Below are positions 20,747-29,912 of a DNA stretch of 64,000 bases, piece after piece (position 1 is the first letter of the stretch; each line of letters begins with the position of its first letter). Origin of the DNA: Mumia sp050632745 (GTDB taxonomy: Bacteria; Actinomycetota; Actinomycetes; Propionibacteriales; Nocardioidaceae); contig NZ_JBODSD010000002.1 in assembly GCF_050632745.1 (NCBI RefSeq), forward strand, positions 496,001-560,000, read 5' to 3'. Made by a program: the position numbers and the translations under genes. The notes beneath the pieces were generated by a model. That model was not told where the DNA came from, ran no database searches, and saw only the letters and a list, made by a program, of their open reading frames with translations.

Positions 20747-21316
20747 ATGGCGTCGTCGCTGACCCCGCTGGGCCTCGCCGCGATCGCGCTCCTCGTCGAG
20801 CGCCCGATGCACCCGTACGAGATGTACCAGCTGCTCCTCGAGCGCCGTGACGACTGGCTCGTCAAGGTCCGCGCCGGGTCGCTCTACCACACGGTCGAGC
20901 GACTCCACCGCGACGGACTCGTCACTGTCGTCGGCACCGACCGAGCGGGCAACCGGCCCGAGCGCACGACGTACGCGATGACGCCCGAGGGTCGTACGGC
21001 GCTGCGGGAGACCGTCACCGAGATGCTGCGCGTGCCGGTCAACGAGTACCCCCGGTTCCCGCTCGCCCTCAGCGAGGCGCACAACCTCCCGCTCGACACC
21101 GTCCTCGAGCTGCTGACCGAACGCCGCGACGCCCTCGCCGCCGAGGTCGCCGCGCTCGACACCGTCGTCTCGACGGCCAAAGAACGCCACGTCCACGAGG
21201 CGTACTGGTTCGTCGCCGACTACCTCCGCACCCGCCAGGCCTCCGAGCTCGCCTGGATCGACGCCCTGCTCGAACGCCTCCGCACGAAGGACCTCCCGTG
21301 GCCTCACCTGCCGTGA
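20747..21316 (+). CDS. PadR family transcriptional regulator
   Basis: Winged-helix regulator of 189 residues. The N-terminal PadR domain (TPLGLAAIALLVERPMHPYEMYQ, within residues 5-27) and the wing (RAGSLYHTVERLHRDGLV) are clear, and the C-terminal helices form the dimerisation domain of the longer PadR subgroup. Start ATG 20747. Its gene overlaps the next gene, a DHA2 exporter, by 19 bases, and a palindrome lies on its promoter; together this suggests a drug- or phenolic-responsive repressor of itself and the exporter. Confidence 0.9.
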   Translation: MASSLTPLGLAAIALLVERPMHPYEMYQLLLERRDDWLVKVRAGSLYHTVERLHRDGLVTVVGTDRAGNRPERTTYAMTPEGRTALRETVTEMLRVPVNEYPRFPLALSEAHNLPLDTVLELLTERRDALAAEVAALDTVVSTAKERHVHEAYWFVADYLRTRQASELAWIDALLERLRTKDLPWPHLP

Positions 21317-22806
21317 CCGACACTCCCACCCGCTCCCCGTGGCCCGCCCTGTGGGCGCTGGTCATCGGGTTCTTCATGATCCTCGTCGACTCGACGATCG
21401 TCTCGGTCGCGACGCCGTCGATCATGGAGAGCTTCGACGCCGACGTCGCGTCGGTCGTCTGGGTCACCTCCGCCTATCTGCTCGCGTACGCGGTGCCGCT
21501 CCTCATCACGGGCCGCCTCGGTGACCGCGTCGGCCCGAAGCGGCTCTACCTCGCCGGTCTGGTGCTCTTCACAGCCGCGTCGCTGTGGTGCGGCCTGACC
21601 GGGACCATCGAGCAGCTCATCGTCGCCCGGGTCTTCCAAGGCCTCGGCGCGTCGATGATGACGCCGCAGACGATGGCCGTCATCACCCGTACCTTCCCGG
21701 CCGACAAGCGCGGCCGCGCGATGAGCCTGTGGGGTGCCGTCGCCGGCGTCGCGATGCTGGTCGGCCCGGTCCTCGGCGGCGTGCTGGTCGACACCCTCGG
21801 GTGGGAGTGGATCTTCTTCGTCAACGTCCCCGTCGGCGTCGTGGGATTCGTGCTCGCCGTGCGGCTCGTGCCCGACCTGCCCACCCTGTCGCACCGGTTC
21901 GACATCCTCGGCGTCGTGCTGAGCGCGGTCGGCATGTTCCTCCTGGTCTACGGGATCCAGGAGGGCGAGACGTACGACTGGGGCACCATCACCGGGTTCG
22001 TGACGGTGTGGGGGCTCATCGGCGCGGGTGTGCTGGTCCTCGTCGCGTTCGTCGTCTGGCAGGCCGTCAACCGCGCCGAGCCGCTGGTCCCGCTGAGCCT
22101 CTTCAAGGACCGCAACTTCTCGCTGTCGAACCTCGCGATCAGCACGATCGGCTTCGGCATCACCGCGATGGCGTTCCCGCTGATGCTGTGGGCCCAGAGC
22201 GTACGCGACTGGTCGCCGACGCAGTCCGGCCTGCTCCTGCTCCCCATGGCCGTGATCGCCGCCGGCCTGGCGCCGTGGGTCGGCGGTCTCGCCGACCGGA
22301 TGCACCCCCGGATCCTCGCCGGGACCGGCCTCGCGGCCTTCATCGGCGCGCTGGTCTGGCTCGCGGTCGTGCTCGCCCCCGACGCCCCCGTCTGGCAGGT
22401 GCTGCTGCCCATCGCGCTGCTCGGCGTCGCGAACGGCTTCATGTGGGCACCGATCGCGTCCACGGCGACCCGCAACCTGCCGATGAGCAGTGCCGGTGCG
22501 GGCGCCGGGGTCTACAACACGACGCGGCAGGTCGGAGGCGTGCTCGGCAGCGCGGCGATCGCAGCTCTCATGGAGGCGCGCCTGACCGCCGAGCTGCACC
22601 TGAGCGGCGGCGCGTCTGCCGGCGCCGCGGGTGCTGTCCCGGACGCGGCGCGCGACGGGTTCAGCACCGCCATGGCCCAGTCGCTGCTGCTTCCTGCCGC
22701 GGTGCTGGTGGTCGGGCTCGTCGCCGTGCTGCTCTACCAGGCGCCGCGGCACCTCGCGACCCGCCCGGCGGCCGCGGAGCCGACGGTGGACGTCTCGGCC
22801 GGGTAG
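21298..22806 (+). CDS. DHA2-family MFS multidrug exporter
   Basis: Inner-membrane proton antiporter of 502 residues with about 14 TM helices, EmrB/QacA (DHA2) type. Early motif D1 (LIDST-like LVDSTIVSVATP), motif A GRLGDRVGPKRLYLAG and motif C-like GVAMLVGPVLGGVL are visible. GTG 21298 has AAGGA 6 nt upstream and overlaps padR by 19 bases. Expression is probably derepressed when PadR binds its ligand. Substrate unknown. Confidence 0.9.
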   Translation: MASPAVTDTPTRSPWPALWALVIGFFMILVDSTIVSVATPSIMESFDADVASVVWVTSAYLLAYAVPLLITGRLGDRVGPKRLYLAGLVLFTAASLWCGLTGTIEQLIVARVFQGLGASMMTPQTMAVITRTFPADKRGRAMSLWGAVAGVAMLVGPVLGGVLVDTLGWEWIFFVNVPVGVVGFVLAVRLVPDLPTLSHRFDILGVVLSAVGMFLLVYGIQEGETYDWGTITGFVTVWGLIGAGVLVLVAFVVWQAVNRAEPLVPLSLFKDRNFSLSNLAISTIGFGITAMAFPLMLWAQSVRDWSPTQSGLLLLPMAVIAAGLAPWVGGLADRMHPRILAGTGLAAFIGALVWLAVVLAPDAPVWQVLLPIALLGVANGFMWAPIASTATRNLPMSSAGAGAGVYNTTRQVGGVLGSAAIAALMEARLTAELHLSGGASAGAAGAVPDAARDGFSTAMAQSLLLPAAVLVVGLVAVLLYQAPRHLATRPAAAEPTVDVSAG

Positions 22807-22827
22807 CCGCGCCGTACTCTTGCGGGC

Positions 22828-23691
22828 ATGTCCAGCGCCTCCTCCACGTACGTCCTGACCCTCACCTGCCCCGACCGCCCGGGTCTGGTGCACGCGATCT
22901 CGTCGTGGATCGTCGACCGCGGAGGCAACATCCTCGACGCGCAGCAGTTCACCGACGCCACGGGCGGGCGGTTCTTCCTGCGCGTGCACTTCGAGAGCGT
23001 CGGAGAGCCGTACGAGGTGGAGGCGCTGCGGAGCGACTTCGCCCCGGTGGCCGAGCGGCACACGATGACCTGGGGCCTGGTCGTGGCCGAGGCGCCGTGC
23101 CGGACGCTGGTGATGGTCTCGAAGGAGGGACACTGCCTCAACGACCTGCTGTTCCGGCAGAGCATCGGGGCGCTCAACATCGAGATCGGGGCCGTCGTCT
23201 CGAACCACACCGCGCTCGAGCGGCTCGCCCGGTCGTACGACGTGCCGTTCCACCACGTGCCCGTCACGGCAGACACCAAGGGTGCGGCGGAGGAGCGGAT
23301 GTTCGCCCTCGTCGAGGAGCTCGACATCGACCTGGTGGTCCTGGCTCGCTACATGCAGATCCTTTCCGACGACGCGTGCCGCCGGCTGGAGGGCCGCGCG
23401 ATCAACATCCACCACAGCTTCCTGCCGAGCTTCAAGGGCGCCCGCCCGTACCACCAGGCCCACGCGCGGGGCGTCAAGCTGATCGGTGCGACGGCGCACT
23501 ACGTGACGGCCGACCTCGACGAGGGGCCGATCATCGAGCAGGACGTCACGCGGGTCGGTCACCAGCAGGACCCGTCCGCGCTGGTCCAGGCGGGTCGGGA
23601 CGTGGAGACGCGGGTGCTCTCGCGCGCGGTCGGACTCCACGCCGAGCAGCGGGTCCTGCTCAACGGGACCCGTACGGTCGTCTTCCCCTGA
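22828..23691 (+). CDS. purU: Formyltetrahydrofolate deformylase
   Basis: Hydrolyses 10-formyl-THF to formate and THF (287 residues), balancing one-carbon pools and feeding formate to purine synthesis. An N-terminal ACT domain (LTLTCPDRPGLVHAISSWI) is followed by a formyltransferase fold with INIHHSFLPSFKGA and the family's THYV-like ATAHYVTADLDEGPII. TACTCT lies 7 nt before ATG 22828, so the mRNA is likely leaderless. Confidence 0.95.
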   Translation: MSSASSTYVLTLTCPDRPGLVHAISSWIVDRGGNILDAQQFTDATGGRFFLRVHFESVGEPYEVEALRSDFAPVAERHTMTWGLVVAEAPCRTLVMVSKEGHCLNDLLFRQSIGALNIEIGAVVSNHTALERLARSYDVPFHHVPVTADTKGAAEERMFALVEELDIDLVVLARYMQILSDDACRRLEGRAINIHHSFLPSFKGARPYHQAHARGVKLIGATAHYVTADLDEGPIIEQDVTRVGHQQDPSALVQAGRDVETRVLSRAVGLHAEQRVLLNGTRTVVFP

Positions 23692-23749
23692 CCTTCCGCC
23701 GGCCAAAATTCAGCGGTCCGTGACACCGCGACATGCTTACGGTGCCACG

Positions 23750-24625
23750 ATGAGCTTCCGTCGACTTCTCGCCGCCCTGGCCTCGGCAGTGCTCCTCGTC
23801 GCCGCTCCCGGGGTCGAGGCAGCCAACGCCTCCGCCGCCCCGACGACCGCCGTACCGGCGGCACGGACCGCCGTTCCCGCAGTCCGCACACCGGTGGTCG
23901 CCGTCAGCGAGCGCAGCGCACGAGCGCGCCCGCGACCGCGCGTGACCGTCCGTGACCGCGACCGTCACCTCGTGCCCGGGCACTGGGCGACCATCAAGGT
24001 GAAGGTCCGCAACGCGAGCCGGGCCACGGCACGCGGCGTGCGCGTACGGGTGGGGAAACGAAGCGGTCTCACGTTCCGCAAGCGCGCGCTGCGCGTGGGC
24101 GCGCTCCGGCCTGGAACGAGCCGAACGGTGCTCGTCCGTGTGCGTCTCGACGTCACCGCGTCGCGGACGCTCACCCTCTCCGCGAAGGCCCGCGCCGCGC
24201 GCACGCGCACCGCGCAGGTCCGGATCGCACCCCGCGCCACGACCTGGAAGGGCACCCTTGAGGGCGGCGAGCCGATCAGCTTCACCGTGAGCGCCGACGG
24301 GCGGACGCTGCGCAACTTCACGGTCCTCCGAGCGCCGGGCGTGTGCGCGAACTGGTGGGACGGCGGCACGCAGCGCCCGGCGCGACTGGACACCGTCGTG
24401 ATTCCCGAGGCTGCGATCGGCGCAGACGGCGTGGCGAAGGCGTACGTCGACCTCCCCGACGACGAGCCGGACTACGACCGCAGGGCGCACGTCCGGGCGC
24501 TGTTCCGCGGCGGCTCGGCCGCCTCCGCGCTCTTCTCCTACAGCGAGGAGTACGCCGATCCGGACCACTTCGACTACTGCCGGACCGAGCCCCACCAGAT
24601 TCCCTGGACGGCCACCCGGCAGTAG
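23750..24625 (+). CDS. Secreted protein with CARDB/NEW3-like domain, function unknown
   Basis: Exported protein of 291 residues. It has a signal peptide (MSFRRLLAALASAVLLVAAP) ending near AANASA, an Arg-rich region, then a beta domain resembling CARDB/NEW3 (HWATIKVKVRNASRATARGVRVRV, split here by motif) at about residues 75-165, and a C-terminal part of unknown type with Cys residues (GVCANWWDGG, DYCRTEP). TACGGT stands 6 nt before ATG 23750. Single-gene unit with a strong terminator. Function not recognised; a cell-envelope or extracellular binding role is only a guess. Confidence 0.75.
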   Translation: MSFRRLLAALASAVLLVAAPGVEAANASAAPTTAVPAARTAVPAVRTPVVAVSERSARARPRPRVTVRDRDRHLVPGHWATIKVKVRNASRATARGVRVRVGKRSGLTFRKRALRVGALRPGTSRTVLVRVRLDVTASRTLTLSAKARAARTRTAQVRIAPRATTWKGTLEGGEPISFTVSADGRTLRNFTVLRAPGVCANWWDGGTQRPARLDTVVIPEAAIGADGVAKAYVDLPDDEPDYDRRAHVRALFRGGSAASALFSYSEEYADPDHFDYCRTEPHQIPWTATRQ

Positions 24626-24637
24626 GGCCCGCTGTAC

Positions 24638-24677
24638 CGGCATCCTGGTCCGCGATCCGTCGCGCACCAGGATGCCG
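24638..24677 (+). terminator. Terminator of the secreted-protein gene
   Basis: Twelve-bp arms cggcatcctggt (24638-24649) and accaggatgccg (24666-24677), continued after one mismatch by cgcga/tcgcg, with a TCCG loop. It begins 13 nt after the stop. Confidence 0.85.
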
Positions 24678-24742
24678 TCGTCTCGGGCTCCTCCAGCCGC
24701 GCCCACATCGTGAGAATCCTCGCCAGCGGGGATTTCTCTCGC

Positions 24743-24769
24743 TATAGTCCAGTAATCCACTCGGGATTA
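24743..24769 (+). promoter_or_regulatory. Sulfate operon promoter and operator
   Basis: TATAGT (24743-24748) is a good -10 box. TAATCC-ACTCG-GGATTA (24753-24769) is a perfect 6-bp dyad lying over the expected transcription start, a repressor position. No -35 element is clear. The regulator is not in the window; a sulfur-responsive repressor is likely by context. Confidence 0.65.
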
Positions 24770-24816
24770 GTAACTCACTCACAACAGCGCACAAGCGCCC
24801 CTGCGAAAGGCACGAC

Positions 24817-25842
24817 ATGTTCACTCGTAAGCGGACCACCCGCTTGATCGCCGCGACCACCGCGCTCGCCGCCGCGCTGGGGCTGTCGGCGTGCGGTGGG
24901 GCCGACGCCGACAGCTCGAGCACGACGCTGTCGCTGGTCGGGTTCGCGGTCCCGAAGGCCGGCAACAACGCCGCGCAGAAGGAGTTCGCGAAGACCGACG
25001 AGGGCAAGGGCGTCACGTGGAAGGAGTCGTACGGCGCGTCCGGCGACCAGAGCCGCGCCGTCGCCGGCGGCCTCAAGGCCGACTACGTCCACTTCTCGAT
25101 CAGCCCCGACGTCACCCGTCTCGTCGACGCCGGCCTCGTCGCCGACACCTGGGACGACGGCGAGCACAAGGGCATCGTGACCGACTCCGTCGTGGTCCTG
25201 GTCGTCCGCGAGGGCAACCCCAAGAACATCCAGACCTGGGACGACCTGGTGAAGCCGGGCGTCTCGATCGTCACGCCCAACCCGGGCTCCTCGGGTGCCG
25301 CCCGCTGGAACATCCTCGCCGGCTGGCAGCAGGCCGCCGACGACGGCGGGGATGCCGCCGGCACCGAGTACCTGACGAAGTTCTTCAACAACGTGGCCGC
25401 ACTCCCGGGCTCGGGCCGTGACGCCACCGCCGCCTTCCAGGCCGGCACGGGCGACGTCCTGATCTCGTACGAGAACGAGGCGATCCTGGCCCGCCAGCAG
25501 GGCGAGAAGTTCGAGTACGTCGTCCCGGACGAGACCCTGCTCATCGAGAACCCGGGCGCCGTCCTGGAGGACGCCGACCCGAAGGCGCAGGACTTCCTCG
25601 ACTTCGTCCTCAGCGACGAGGGCCAGGAGCAGTACGTGTCGAAGGGCTTCCGCCCGATCAGCGACAGCGTGGAGGTCGGCACCGTCGAGGGCGCCAACGA
25701 CCCCGAGAACCCGTTCCCGACGCCGGCGAAGCTCTTCACCATCGACGGTGACCTCGGCGGCTGGGAGGCCATCAACAAGAAGTTCTTCGACGAGAACAAC
25801 GGCATCGTGACCAAGATCCAGCAGGAGACGGGCAAGTCGTGA
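24817..25842 (+). CDS. Sulfate ABC transporter substrate-binding lipoprotein
   Basis: Extracytoplasmic sulfate/thiosulfate-binding protein of 341 residues. It has a signal peptide with lipobox LGLSACGG (Cys near residue 26), then the Sbp/CysP fold: LVGFAVPKAGNNAA, SGDQSRAVAGGLKADYVHFS, TPNPGSSGAARWNIL, and FFNNVAALPGSGRDA, all typical of sulfate binders. First gene of sbp-cysT-cysW-cysA; its stop overlaps cysT as GTGA. Confidence 0.93.
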   Translation: MFTRKRTTRLIAATTALAAALGLSACGGADADSSSTTLSLVGFAVPKAGNNAAQKEFAKTDEGKGVTWKESYGASGDQSRAVAGGLKADYVHFSISPDVTRLVDAGLVADTWDDGEHKGIVTDSVVVLVVREGNPKNIQTWDDLVKPGVSIVTPNPGSSGAARWNILAGWQQAADDGGDAAGTEYLTKFFNNVAALPGSGRDATAAFQAGTGDVLISYENEAILARQQGEKFEYVVPDETLLIENPGAVLEDADPKAQDFLDFVLSDEGQEQYVSKGFRPISDSVEVGTVEGANDPENPFPTPAKLFTIDGDLGGWEAINKKFFDENNGIVTKIQQETGKS

Positions 25843-26687
25843 CGGCTCCCGCTCTCGAGCGGGCTCGGCGCCGGGGTGGTCCCCGGCGCCGGGCCCGCGC
25901 GGCCACGGCGCTGACCCCCGCCGCGGGGGTCGGGCTGGGCGTCGCGCTGATCTGGTTCAGCATCCTCGTGCTGCTGCCCCTGTCGGCCGTCGTCCTCACC
26001 ACGACGGAGGGTGGCTGGGACACGTTCGTCGAGACGATCCGCCAGCCGCAGACGTGGGCTGCGATCCAGCTCACCGTCGGCGAGGCGATCCTCGTGACGC
26101 TGACGAACGTCGTCTTCGGCACCCTCATCGCCTGGGTCCTCGTCCGCGACCGGTTCTGGGGCAAGGGGATCCTCGAGGTCATCATCGACATCCCGTTCGC
26201 GCTCCCGACCATCGTGGCCGGGCTCGTGCTCCTCAGCCTGTACGGGCCCAACAGCCCGATCGGCGTGGACGTCGCCAACACCCGCATCGCCGTCTACCTG
26301 GCGCTGCTGTTCGTGACCACGCCGTTCGTGGTCCGGACGGTCCAGCCGGTCCTGCTCGAGCTCGACGCAGAGACCGAGCAGGCCGCAGCCTCGCTCGGCG
26401 CCAGCAAGTTCACGACGTTCCGCCGGATCATCCTCCCGGCGCTGACCCCGGCGATCACTGCCGGCGCGGCGCTCTCCTTCGCACGGGCGATCAGCGAGTA
26501 CGGCTCGCTCGTGCTGCTGTCGGGCAACCTGCCGATGCGCACGGAGGTCACGTCGGTCCGGATCCTCACCTACATCGAGAACGGCAACATGGCGGCCGCC
26601 GCCTCCGTCGCGTCGCTGCTTCTCCTGGTCGCCCTGATCGCGATCGTGGTGCTGGACGTCATCGCGCGAAGGGTGGCACGCCGATGA
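25839..26687 (+). CDS. cysT: Sulfate ABC transporter permease CysT
   Basis: Membrane permease (282 residues) with about six TM helices and the EAA loop EQAAASLGASKFTTFRRI (about 180-197) that contacts the ATPase. An Arg-rich cytoplasmic N-terminus precedes the first helix. The GTG start overlaps the binding-protein stop (GTGA), and its own stop overlaps cysW as ATGA, so all four genes are translationally coupled. Confidence 0.93.
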   Translation: MTAPALERARRRGGPRRRARAATALTPAAGVGLGVALIWFSILVLLPLSAVVLTTTEGGWDTFVETIRQPQTWAAIQLTVGEAILVTLTNVVFGTLIAWVLVRDRFWGKGILEVIIDIPFALPTIVAGLVLLSLYGPNSPIGVDVANTRIAVYLALLFVTTPFVVRTVQPVLLELDAETEQAAASLGASKFTTFRRIILPALTPAITAGAALSFARAISEYGSLVLLSGNLPMRTEVTSVRILTYIENGNMAAAASVASLLLLVALIAIVVLDVIARRVARR

Positions 26688-27568
26688 GCGACAACCGTCT
26701 CGTCCGCTACACCCTGCGCTCGATCGTGCTCGTCTACCTGGCGATGCTCATCGTGTGGCCGGTGTTCCTGGTCGCCAAGAACGCGTTCGCCGACGGACTC
26801 GGCACGTTCGTCGACGCCCTGACCGAGCCGACGACCGCGTACGCGTTCCAGCTGACGCTGATCGTGGCCGCGTGGGCCGTCGTCATCAACACCGTGTTCG
26901 GCGTCCTCATCTCGATCCTGCTGGTCCGCTACACCTTCCCGGGGCGCCGGCTCCTGTCGGCGTTCATCGACCTGCCGCTGTCGGTGTCGCCGGTGGTCGT
27001 GGGTCTCGCGCTGCTGCTCGCCTACGGGGGCAACAGCGGCTGGTTCGGGCCGGCCTTGGAGGACGCGGGCCTGCAGGTCATCTACGCGACCCCGGGCATC
27101 ATCATGGCGACGGCCTTCGTGTCGCTGCCGCTGGTGATCCGCGAGGTCGTCCCGGTGCTCACCGAGATCGGGACGGAGCAGGAGCAGGCCGCCCGCAGCC
27201 TCGGGGCAAACGCGTGGCAGACCTTCCGCCGCATCACGCTCCCCGCGATGCGGTGGGCGCTGGTGTACGGGGTCGTGCTCAGCCTCGCCCGCTCCCTCGG
27301 CGAGTTCGGCGCGGTCAAGATCGTGTCCGGCAACGTCGTCGGCCAGACCCAGACGGCCACGCTCGTGGTCGAGGAGAAGTACCAGAACTTCGAGCAGACC
27401 GCCGCGTACGCGTCGTCGTTCGTCCTGGCCGCGGCCGCCGTCCTGGCCCTGGTCGTCGTCACGCTCCTCCGGCCCGGCCACACCGCCTCCAGCGAAGCCG
27501 CGGCAGCGCAGCTCGCCACACCCCTGCCCACCGAGACGGACCGCGCAGGCGAAAGGAACCCAGCATGA
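26684..27568 (+). CDS. cysW: Sulfate ABC transporter permease CysW
   Basis: Second permease (294 residues), pairing with CysT. Six TM helices, EAA loop EQEQAARSLGANAWQTFRRI and the CysW-typical SLARSLGEFGAVKIVSGN are visible. The C-terminal tail after the last helix (about 25 residues, Ala/Thr/Glu) is longer than needed. ATGA overlaps join it to cysT and cysA. Confidence 0.93.
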   Translation: MSDNRLVRYTLRSIVLVYLAMLIVWPVFLVAKNAFADGLGTFVDALTEPTTAYAFQLTLIVAAWAVVINTVFGVLISILLVRYTFPGRRLLSAFIDLPLSVSPVVVGLALLLAYGGNSGWFGPALEDAGLQVIYATPGIIMATAFVSLPLVIREVVPVLTEIGTEQEQAARSLGANAWQTFRRITLPAMRWALVYGVVLSLARSLGEFGAVKIVSGNVVGQTQTATLVVEEKYQNFEQTAAYASSFVLAAAAVLALVVVTLLRPGHTASSEAAAAQLATPLPTETDRAGERNPA

Positions 27569-28539
27569 GCATCGAGATCGCAGGGGTCAGCCGTCGCTTC
27601 GGCGACTTCGTGGCCCTCGAGGACATCAACCTGTCGGTCCCCACCGGGCAGCTCACCGCCCTCCTCGGGCCGAGCGGCGGCGGCAAGTCGACGCTGCTGC
27701 GGATCATCGCCGGTCTCGAGAACGCCGACACCGGCACCGTCGAGATCGAGGGCAACGACGCCACCCGGCTCCCGGCCCGCAAGCGCAACGTCGGCTTCGT
27801 CTTCCAGCACTACGCCGCGTTCAAGCACATGACGGTCGCGCGCAACGTGGCGTTCGGCCTGGAGATCCGCAAGCAGTCCAAGGAGCAGGTCGCCGAGCGG
27901 GTGCGCGCGATGCTCGAGCTCGTGCACCTCGAGCAGTTCGCCGACCGCTATCCGGCTCAGCTGTCCGGTGGTCAGCGCCAGCGCATGGCGCTCGCCCGTG
28001 CGCTCGCGATCGAGCCGAGCGTGCTGCTGCTCGACGAGCCGTTCGGCGCCCTGGACGCCAAGGTCCGCAAGGAGCTGCGCGACTGGCTGCGGCGCCTCCA
28101 CGACGAGGTGCACGTGACCACCGTGTTCGTGACCCACGACCAGGAGGAGGCCCTGGAGGTCGCCGACCAGATCGTGGTGATCAACCAGGGCCGGATCGAG
28201 CAGATCGGGACGCCGGACGAGCTCTACGACCAGCCCTCGTCGGACTTCGTGCTGTCGTTCCTCGGTCCGGTCACGTCGCTCGGTGGCCGCCTCGTGCGCC
28301 CGCACGACATCGAGGTCTCCACGACTTCCGTCCCGGACGCCGTACCGGGCACGGTGTCGCGTTGGACCCGGATCGGGTACGAGGTGCGGCTCGAGGTCAT
28401 GCCCACCGGCGGCGGTGATCCGGTCCTCGTCCAGCTCACGCGCAACGAGGCCCTGCACCGCGGCATCGCGGAGGGCGTGACGGTCTGGCTCAGCGAGTCA
28501 GCACCCGTCAACGGGGCCCACGCCCCCGTGCCTGCCTGA
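27565..28539 (+). CDS. cysA: Sulfate ABC transporter ATP-binding protein
   Basis: ATPase of 324 residues driving sulfate import. Walker A GPSGGGKST at about 35-43, Q-loop FQHYAAF, signature LSGGQRQRMALARAL, Walker B VLLLDEPFGALD and H-loop VFVTHDQ are all present. A shortened C-terminal TOBE-like regulatory region follows (RPHDIEV, GYEVRLEV). ATG overlaps the cysW stop. Followed by a strong two-way terminator. Confidence 0.94.
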   Translation: MSIEIAGVSRRFGDFVALEDINLSVPTGQLTALLGPSGGGKSTLLRIIAGLENADTGTVEIEGNDATRLPARKRNVGFVFQHYAAFKHMTVARNVAFGLEIRKQSKEQVAERVRAMLELVHLEQFADRYPAQLSGGQRQRMALARALAIEPSVLLLDEPFGALDAKVRKELRDWLRRLHDEVHVTTVFVTHDQEEALEVADQIVVINQGRIEQIGTPDELYDQPSSDFVLSFLGPVTSLGGRLVRPHDIEVSTTSVPDAVPGTVSRWTRIGYEVRLEVMPTGGGDPVLVQLTRNEALHRGIAEGVTVWLSESAPVNGAHAPVPA

Positions 28540-28549
28540 CGCCTGGCAT

Positions 28550-28586
28550 CCGCCCGCCCGTCGCCGGTCCGGGGACGGGCGGGCGG
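28550..28586. terminator. Bidirectional terminator between cysA and MFS gene
   Basis: Thirteen-bp perfect arms ccgcccgcccgtc (28550-28562) and gacgggcgggcgg (28574-28586), 11-nt loop, sited between two convergent stop codons. Confidence 0.85.
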
Positions 28587-28590
28587 TGTG

Positions 28591-29841
28591 TCAGTGCGCG
28601 AGCGAGAGCGAGAGCCGCTCGCCGCGGTAGAGCCACGCCGACACGACGAGGATCGCCAGGCCGGCGAGCGACAGGCCGACCCCGACCCACGCGGTCGACA
28701 GGTAGCCGAGCCCGGCGGCGATCGCGGCGCCACCGAGCCACGCGCCCAGTGCGTTCGCCGCGTTGAGCGCGGAGTGGTTGAGCGCGGCACCGAGCATCTT
28801 CGCGCTGCCCGAGACCTGCATGAGACGCATCTGGAGCAGCAGACCGAGAGCCGCCGCGGCCGTCGACAGAAGGAAGACGCCGACCAGCAGCAGGATGCCG
28901 TGCTGAGCGGTGTAGGCGAACAGCGCGAGGAGCAGCGCCATCGACACCAGCACGGCGCAGAGCCACGCGAACAGCGCGTGGTCGGCGAGGCGGCCGCCGA
29001 GCTCGGTGCCGAGGATCGAGCCCACTCCGTACACGAGCAGCACCCACGGGACGAAGCCGGCGTCGAGGCGGGTGACGTCGGTCGTGATCGGGGCGATGTA
29101 GCTGTAGACCGCGAAGAGGCCGCCGAACCCGACGGCACCCACGCCGGCGGTCAGCAGGACCTGGGGCTGGCGCAGGGCGCGCAGCTCGCGCCGTACGGTC
29201 GCCGAGGTGTCGCGCTGCTGCTGCGGGACGAAGGCACCGATGAACCCCATCGTGACGACGGCGAGGCCGACCACCACCCAGTAGGCGGAGCGCCAGCCGA
29301 GGTGCTGACCGAGGAACGTGCTCGCCGGGACGCCGATCAGGTTCGCGGCGGCCAGGCCGAGCATCACCGACGCCACCGCCCGGCCGCGCCGTTGCGGCGA
29401 GACCATCGAGGCCGCGATGAGCGAGGCGACGCCGAAGTACGCGCCGTGGGGCAGCCCCGCCAGGAACCGCGCCGCGAGCAGCGTCTCGTACGACGGTGCG
29501 ACCGCGGTCAGGAGGTTGCCGAGCGCGAGGGCGGCGACGAGCCCGATCGCGAGCGCGTGCTTGGGCAGCCGTGCGGTGAGCGACACGATGACGGGAGCGC
29601 CGACCACCACGCCGACCGCGTACGCCGAGATGACGTGCCCGGCGCTCGGGATCGAGATCCCGACGCCGTCGGCGATCTCGGGCAGCAGACCCATGGTCAC
29701 GTACTCGGTGGTCCCGATGGCGAAGCCGCCCAGCGCCAGCGCGAGGAGCGCGAGGACGAGGTTGTGGGGACGCCCGTCGTGCCGCTCGCGGAGGACGCGC
29801 GGCGTGCGGGTACGACGGGGTGCGGGGGTGGTGAGCTGCAT
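28591..29841 (-). CDS. MFS transporter, DHA1/AraJ-like
   Basis: Twelve-TM major facilitator protein (416 residues). GFAIGTTEYVTMGLLPEIA in the first helix and GLPHGAYFGVASLIAA in the fifth are typical of the AraJ/PbuE/YdhP sugar- or purine-efflux branch. The start is ATG 29841, with TATTGT 7 nt upstream; a GTG at 29850 would overlap that box. Substrate not determined. Convergent with cysA. Confidence 0.9.
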   Translation of the reverse strand: MQLTTPAPRRTRTPRVLRERHDGRPHNLVLALLALALGGFAIGTTEYVTMGLLPEIADGVGISIPSAGHVISAYAVGVVVGAPVIVSLTARLPKHALAIGLVAALALGNLLTAVAPSYETLLAARFLAGLPHGAYFGVASLIAASMVSPQRRGRAVASVMLGLAAANLIGVPASTFLGQHLGWRSAYWVVVGLAVVTMGFIGAFVPQQQRDTSATVRRELRALRQPQVLLTAGVGAVGFGGLFAVYSYIAPITTDVTRLDAGFVPWVLLVYGVGSILGTELGGRLADHALFAWLCAVLVSMALLLALFAYTAQHGILLLVGVFLLSTAAAALGLLLQMRLMQVSGSAKMLGAALNHSALNAANALGAWLGGAAIAAGLGYLSTAWVGVGLSLAGLAILVVSAWLYRGERLSLSLAH

Positions 29842-29912
29842 CCCTTCCACAATAAGTTGGAGAGGAAAACAATTCCCGTGGTTCCAGGGTGAAGTCGCTC
29901 ACCCGCTCGCGG

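Noticed and set aside
24700..24816. SAM or other riboswitch before the sulfate operon
   Set aside because: Leader after the -10 is only about 60 bases and shows a simple dyad, not a multi-helix aptamer.
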